Part shown: piece by piece, positions 34,956-35,800 of the stretch
Layout: each line of letters starts with the position of its first letter
Numbering within the stretch: position 1 is the stretch's first letter
Assembly: GCA_017937885.1 (NCBI GenBank)
Contig: JAGBCS010000005.1
Location: 1 to 35,800 of the forward strand
Direction: 5' to 3'
Length of the DNA: 35,800 bases
DNA from: Bacteroidales bacterium
GTDB lineage: Bacteria; Bacteroidota; Bacteroidia; Bacteroidales; UBA932
The notes under the pieces: generated by a model
Seen by the model: only the letters and a program-made list of their open reading frames with translations
Databases searched by the model: none
Told to the model about the DNA's origin: nothing
Program-made: the position numbers and the translations under genes

Positions 34956-35800
34956 AATCAGTAATATTCTTTATTCCAGGTATTCCGTAATATGCTTCGA
35001 CAATATCTCCCTTCAAGTAGACTTTTCTTCCCAGCATTGAAGGATTGTCGACCAGATTGAGATCGTCTCTCAGGTCCCCTGCAGCAAGCTGGACCGAAAG
35101 ACATACATCCTTATCCTTAGTAGAGGATCTAGGACCGATCAGGATATTTGTCTTCGAAGAAAAAGGCTTTTCAAACGACGCGGATGAGGACGACAGGTCG
35201 CCTCCGACTACGTATCCGCACACCCATATATCCTCTTCTCCGACAGAAGCCAAAGCCTGGGATACAGTCAAGGCATCCGTGAAATCATCACCTTTATCAG
35301 ATGTGCCGCCTATAACATAATCTTCCGTCATCCAGACACGTGAAGTATCCACGGCAACGGATATGCTCTCCTTCGCTGGAGATGACGCACCCGAAGATGC
35401 TGCACTGACATTGATTCCGAGCATTTCCTGAGCATTGAGACTCCTGGTCATCAGGACTTTGTCCACACCGCCCTCATTCAGCACAAGCGATACGCTGCCA
35501 GGGTGGAAGTACGCTGTCCTTTTCTCCGAGTATCCATACATCAGCTTCCCTTTGGAAGACTTGAGGAAAAGCACTCCGTCAGGACATCCGGTCAGGAAAC
35601 TGCTGTCAATCTTCAGATAGATACCGGCATTCAGCTGGACGCATGTCAGCTTCACATCCGCTACTCCCCCGGAAGGCACGACGACAACCTGCTCATCACC
35701 ATACTGCGGAGATGAGAATGCCGGCTTCTCGAATTCGCAAGAACGCACAAAGATCGTATAACTGCCGGCATCGACCATCATGGATTCAGGCGAAGCGCCG
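34942..35800 (-). CDS. DUF4493/DUF6359-like surface protein, N-terminus cut by window edge
   Basis: The frame is open to the window edge; the residues before the first Met (...GASPES-MMVDAGSYTIFV) fit continuing protein, so that Met is not the true start. The N-terminal part (GSYTIFVRSCEFEKPAF, then VKLTCVQLNAGIYLKID) resembles DUF4493, a fimbrillin-like sandwich. The C-terminal 110 residues, with TVSQALASVGEEDIWVCGYVVGG, NILIGPRS and GRKVYLKGDIVEAYYGIPGI, look like the OB-fold domain DUF6359. Pairing with a DUF4906-like gene fits a fimbrial or surface-adhesin operon. Exact family names are from memory. Confidence 0.75.
   Translation of the reverse strand, partial: GASPESMMVDAGSYTIFVRSCEFEKPAFSSPQYGDEQVVVVPSGGVADVKLTCVQLNAGIYLKIDSSFLTGCPDGVLFLKSSKGKLMYGYSEKRTAYFHPGSVSLVLNEGGVDKVLMTRSLNAQEMLGINVSAASSGASSPAKESISVAVDTSRVWMTEDYVIGGTSDKGDDFTDALTVSQALASVGEEDIWVCGYVVGGDLSSSSASFEKPFSSKTNILIGPRSSTKDKDVCLSVQLAAGDLRDDLNLVDNPSMLGRKVYLKGDIVEAYYGIPGIKNITDYEVQ

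Noticed and set aside
1-35800. tRNA, rRNA, CRISPR, insertion sequences, phage genes
   Set aside because: No cloverleaf-like, repeat-spacer or transposase/integrase signal was seen by eye; a tRNAscan/ISfinder-type search was not possible here.

Overview
The window comes from a Bacteroidales genome (phylum Bacteroidota). The signs are a SusC/SusD pair, many lipoproteins with Cys lipoboxes, BACON-type and DUF1573-type domains, a DUF4906-type fimbrial lipoprotein next to a DUF4493/DUF6359-type protein, and repeated upstream boxes matching the Bacteroidota -7 promoter consensus TAnnTTTG. The genus cannot be fixed by eye. The fairly GC-balanced sequence and the FabK-type enoyl-ACP reductase would suit a Rikenellaceae-, Porphyromonadaceae- or UBA932-like lineage, but that is a guess. 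No stretch without a gene exceeds about 175 bp. I saw no tRNA, rRNA, CRISPR array, insertion sequence or phage gene.

Left part (1-8463), mostly housekeeping: a repeat-type periplasmic protein (cut by the window edge) lies directly behind gyrA on the minus strand. clpC runs divergently from gyrA out of a 117-bp shared promoter region. Next on the plus strand come a HAD phosphatase, an AI-2E/PerM-family membrane protein and an exported esterase-like hydrolase. The GyrA quinolone-resistance region carries Leu where a Ser is usual.

Middle part (8460-16693): an exported MORN-repeat protein is translationally coupled to a nucleoside phosphorylase. A small DUF4293-like membrane protein is divergent from them. 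A minus-strand fatty-acid cluster follows, in transcription order fabH-fabK-fabF-fabZ. A membrane-anchored LytTR regulator, with the clearest promoter of the window, is divergent from fabH.

Right part (16680-31678): nine minus-strand genes with gaps of 24 bp or less form one apparent operon of about 15 kb: SusC, SusD, a Calx-beta-like lipoprotein, a 677-aa lipoprotein of unknown function, two leucine-rich-repeat lipoproteins, a lipid-anchored subtilisin-like protease, a periplasmic DUF1573 protein and a small lipocalin-like lipoprotein. There are no glycoside hydrolases or lyases, and the only enzyme is a protease. The simplest reading is a surface system that binds and cleaves a protein or peptide ligand and imports the product through a RagAB-like SusCD pump. 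This is the best candidate for an undescribed system in the window.

Far right (31851-35800): two overlapping minus-strand genes for fimbria-associated surface proteins. Between them and SusC lies a 172-bp region with a SusC promoter, a perfect 15-bp palindrome and a GC-rich hairpin.
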